Positions 63,048 to 64,000 of a DNA stretch of 64,000 nt are shown piece by piece. Each line of letters opens with the position of its first letter. Positions within the stretch are counted from its first letter, which is position 1. The stretch comes from Bacillus multifaciens (GTDB lineage Bacteria; Bacillota; Bacilli; Bacillales; Bacillaceae_G), in the NCBI RefSeq assembly GCF_030756675.1, contig NZ_JAVBXD010000018.1:1-64000 (forward strand). Reading direction: 5' to 3'. The translations under genes were made by a program, and so were the position numbers. The notes below the pieces were generated by a model. It saw only the letters and a list, made by a program, of their open reading frames with translations, was not told where the DNA came from and ran no database searches.

Positions 63048-63586
63048 GTACAATTTCCTAAAGCCTTAACCTCAAAGCTTAACCATATAGAGAATATAAT
63101 TTCTAAAGATATCATAACGATTGCCACTATTACTGGGCTAAAAATAATTCCTACTATTAAAGATGTGAAAGAAACGACTATAGCCATTACAAAATACGCT
63201 TTCGATTTATATAACCATCCAAAAGGTAGTAAATGTGCTCCAAATATTATAGCTAATACCATAGCCATTTTTTCAGGAGCTGCTTGATAAATCCACATTG
63301 CAATTAAAATATATAAGAATTGATTACAAGAAAATAAGATCCCTAAAGCATTTAATGAATTATCCTTAGTTGAAAATTCTGCTTTTATTAATTTAGATAT
63401 CATAAAAGCAATTGGTAAAAGCGTTGCAGTAATACAAAATGTTAATAAGTTTTTTGTCGATACCTCTTTTATCGGAAGTAGCCATACTACTAAGATAGCA
63501 CTCCACATAATGATTGAAGCCAAAATAAAATGCAATCCCCGTTTGCCCCTTACCGCTATATTCTCTCTTAATCTATCTAATTCCAA
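63044..63586 (-). CDS. DUF7010-like integral membrane protein
   Basis: A 180-residue protein with six hydrophobic segments: about residues 18-36, 46-62, 79-98, 107-124, 131-148 and 150-172. I recall similar Bacillus proteins annotated as DUF7010; no function is known. The N-terminal 16 residues are charged (ELDRLRENIAVRGKRG). The frame and composition are good. It is flanked by the 49-base direct repeat. From 63587 to 63776 I see nothing. Confidence 0.65.
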   Translation of the reverse strand: MELDRLRENIAVRGKRGLHFILASIIMWSAILVVWLLPIKEVSTKNLLTFCITATLLPIAFMISKLIKAEFSTKDNSLNALGILFSCNQFLYILIAMWIYQAAPEKMAMVLAIIFGAHLLPFGWLYKSKAYFVMAIVVSFTSLIVGIIFSPVIVAIVMISLEIIFSIWLSFEVKALGNCT

Positions 63587-63776
63587 TACTTCATCCCCTT
63601 TTCATAACATATTAACGAACGAAATAAACCAAATATTAGCTATTCCACATATACATTATATAGCATTTTATCCATTTTTGTAATTTTCTTGAATATCTAT
63701 GTTATTTAAGCATAGCTTTACTAGGTTTCCTCCAATTCGCCTCATTTTCCATATGAAGTATTCTCCATAGAACAAC

Positions 63777-63825
63777 AAATCCCCCTGCTCTCGCTCAGCA
63801 GGGGGATGATTATCTATATTAGGTT
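63777..63825 (+). repeat. Second copy of the 49-base direct repeat with terminator hairpin
   Basis: It is the same as 62891-62939 except for two adjacent bases (GT becomes TC). It keeps the full 11-bp ATCCCCCTGCT hairpin although no + strand gene ends here. Confidence 0.85.
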
Positions 63826-63905
63826 AGGTACACGTGATTATAGATTGAAAAGGTGTTCAGAAAGGTATTTTCTATATAAATCTATTAAAAACCCTCGCAC
63901 ATAAA

Positions 63906-63991
63906 GTGAAACTTTAATCAGTGGGGGTTTTCTTCATCCCCACTGATTATTAGCCCTCACCAATCGGGCTTTTACTGCCCGTTAATGTGGG
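63906..63991 (+). mobile_element. bcr1-like element (shortened) with ATAAA duplication
   Basis: An 86-bp element from GTGAAACTTTAATCAGTG to GTTAATGTGGG, with ATAAA at 63901-63905 and 63992-63996. The TCAGTGGGGG stem is kept and the second large hairpin is lost. Confidence 0.8.
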
Positions 63992-64000
63992 ATAAAACAA

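Overview
The window is chromosomal DNA of a low-GC, spore-forming Firmicute, very probably a member of the Bacillus cereus group. The evidence is the spore genes sspO, sspP and a cotM-like gene beside acnA, the Bacillus blocks ftsEX-ctpB-cccB-prfB-secA-hpf and comFA-comFC, strong GGAGG-type ribosome sites, and at least six copies of a bcr1-like element flanked by ATAAA (the TTTAT target), an element I know only from the B. cereus group. I cannot name the species.

Layout. (1) 1-5.5 kb is accessory: a BlaI/BlaR1-type repressor-protease pair with two operator-like palindromes, a lipoprotein, a group II intron maturase remnant and a nucleotidyltransferase. (2) 5.6-16.9 kb holds acnA, spore genes, a polysaccharide deacetylase, an MFS exporter, an AlaX-type editing protein, a HAD hydrolase, an acyl-CoA synthetase with a cre-like site, and a DUF2691 gene. 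(3) 17.2-21.5 kb is a mobile-element cluster: a tnpB-only IS200/IS605-type element splitting an acetyltransferase gene, then an IS110-family element whose transposase has a -1 frameshift at a run of nine A, next to a truncated S66 carboxypeptidase. (4) 21.7-47.2 kb is core genome: division and cell-wall proteases, cytochrome c551, RF2 with its programmed frameshift, SecA, the ribosome hibernation factor, a cold-shock protein, a lipase, competence genes, a CwlO-like hydrolase with two WalR-like boxes, DegV, and wall-polymer genes (tagU-like, mnaA, ugd, galE, tagO). (5) 47.3-64 kb holds a second deacetylase, a chromate transporter, a truncated DUF4129 protein, a cellobiose/chitobiose PTS locus (celA, celB, celC, celF, chbG) with a LytTR/DUF3021 pair inside it, a membrane acyltransferase, cydAB, an ArsB/NhaD-type permease and a DUF7010 membrane protein.

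How the genes work together. mnaA, ugd, galE, tagO and the tagU-like gene make or attach UDP-sugar-based wall polymers, and the CwlO-like gene, ctpB, ftsEX and the deacetylases act on peptidoglycan or related polymers. The cel genes import a beta-linked disaccharide, which ChbG and CelF would deacetylate and hydrolyse. comFA and comFC overlap by one base.

Intergenic space is full of short repeats: bcr1-like copies, a MITE-like family of about 150-200 bp with TATGTAAAT-type ends, and a family containing GTCGGCTCCGCTTTTCT. At 26 kb a bcr1 copy is inserted in a MITE copy with the duplicated ATAAA visible. From memory only, the acnA and secA loci lie far apart in reference B. cereus-group chromosomes, so the cluster at 17-21.5 kb may mark a rearrangement point.

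The most unusual items are the TnpB element with its predicted omega-RNA, the IS110 slippery site and probable bridge-RNA region, an unannotated 26-residue hydrophobic peptide gene with its own promoter (33.86-34.28 kb), the nested repeat insertion, and the paired WalR boxes. I found no tRNA, rRNA, CRISPR array or classical riboswitch.
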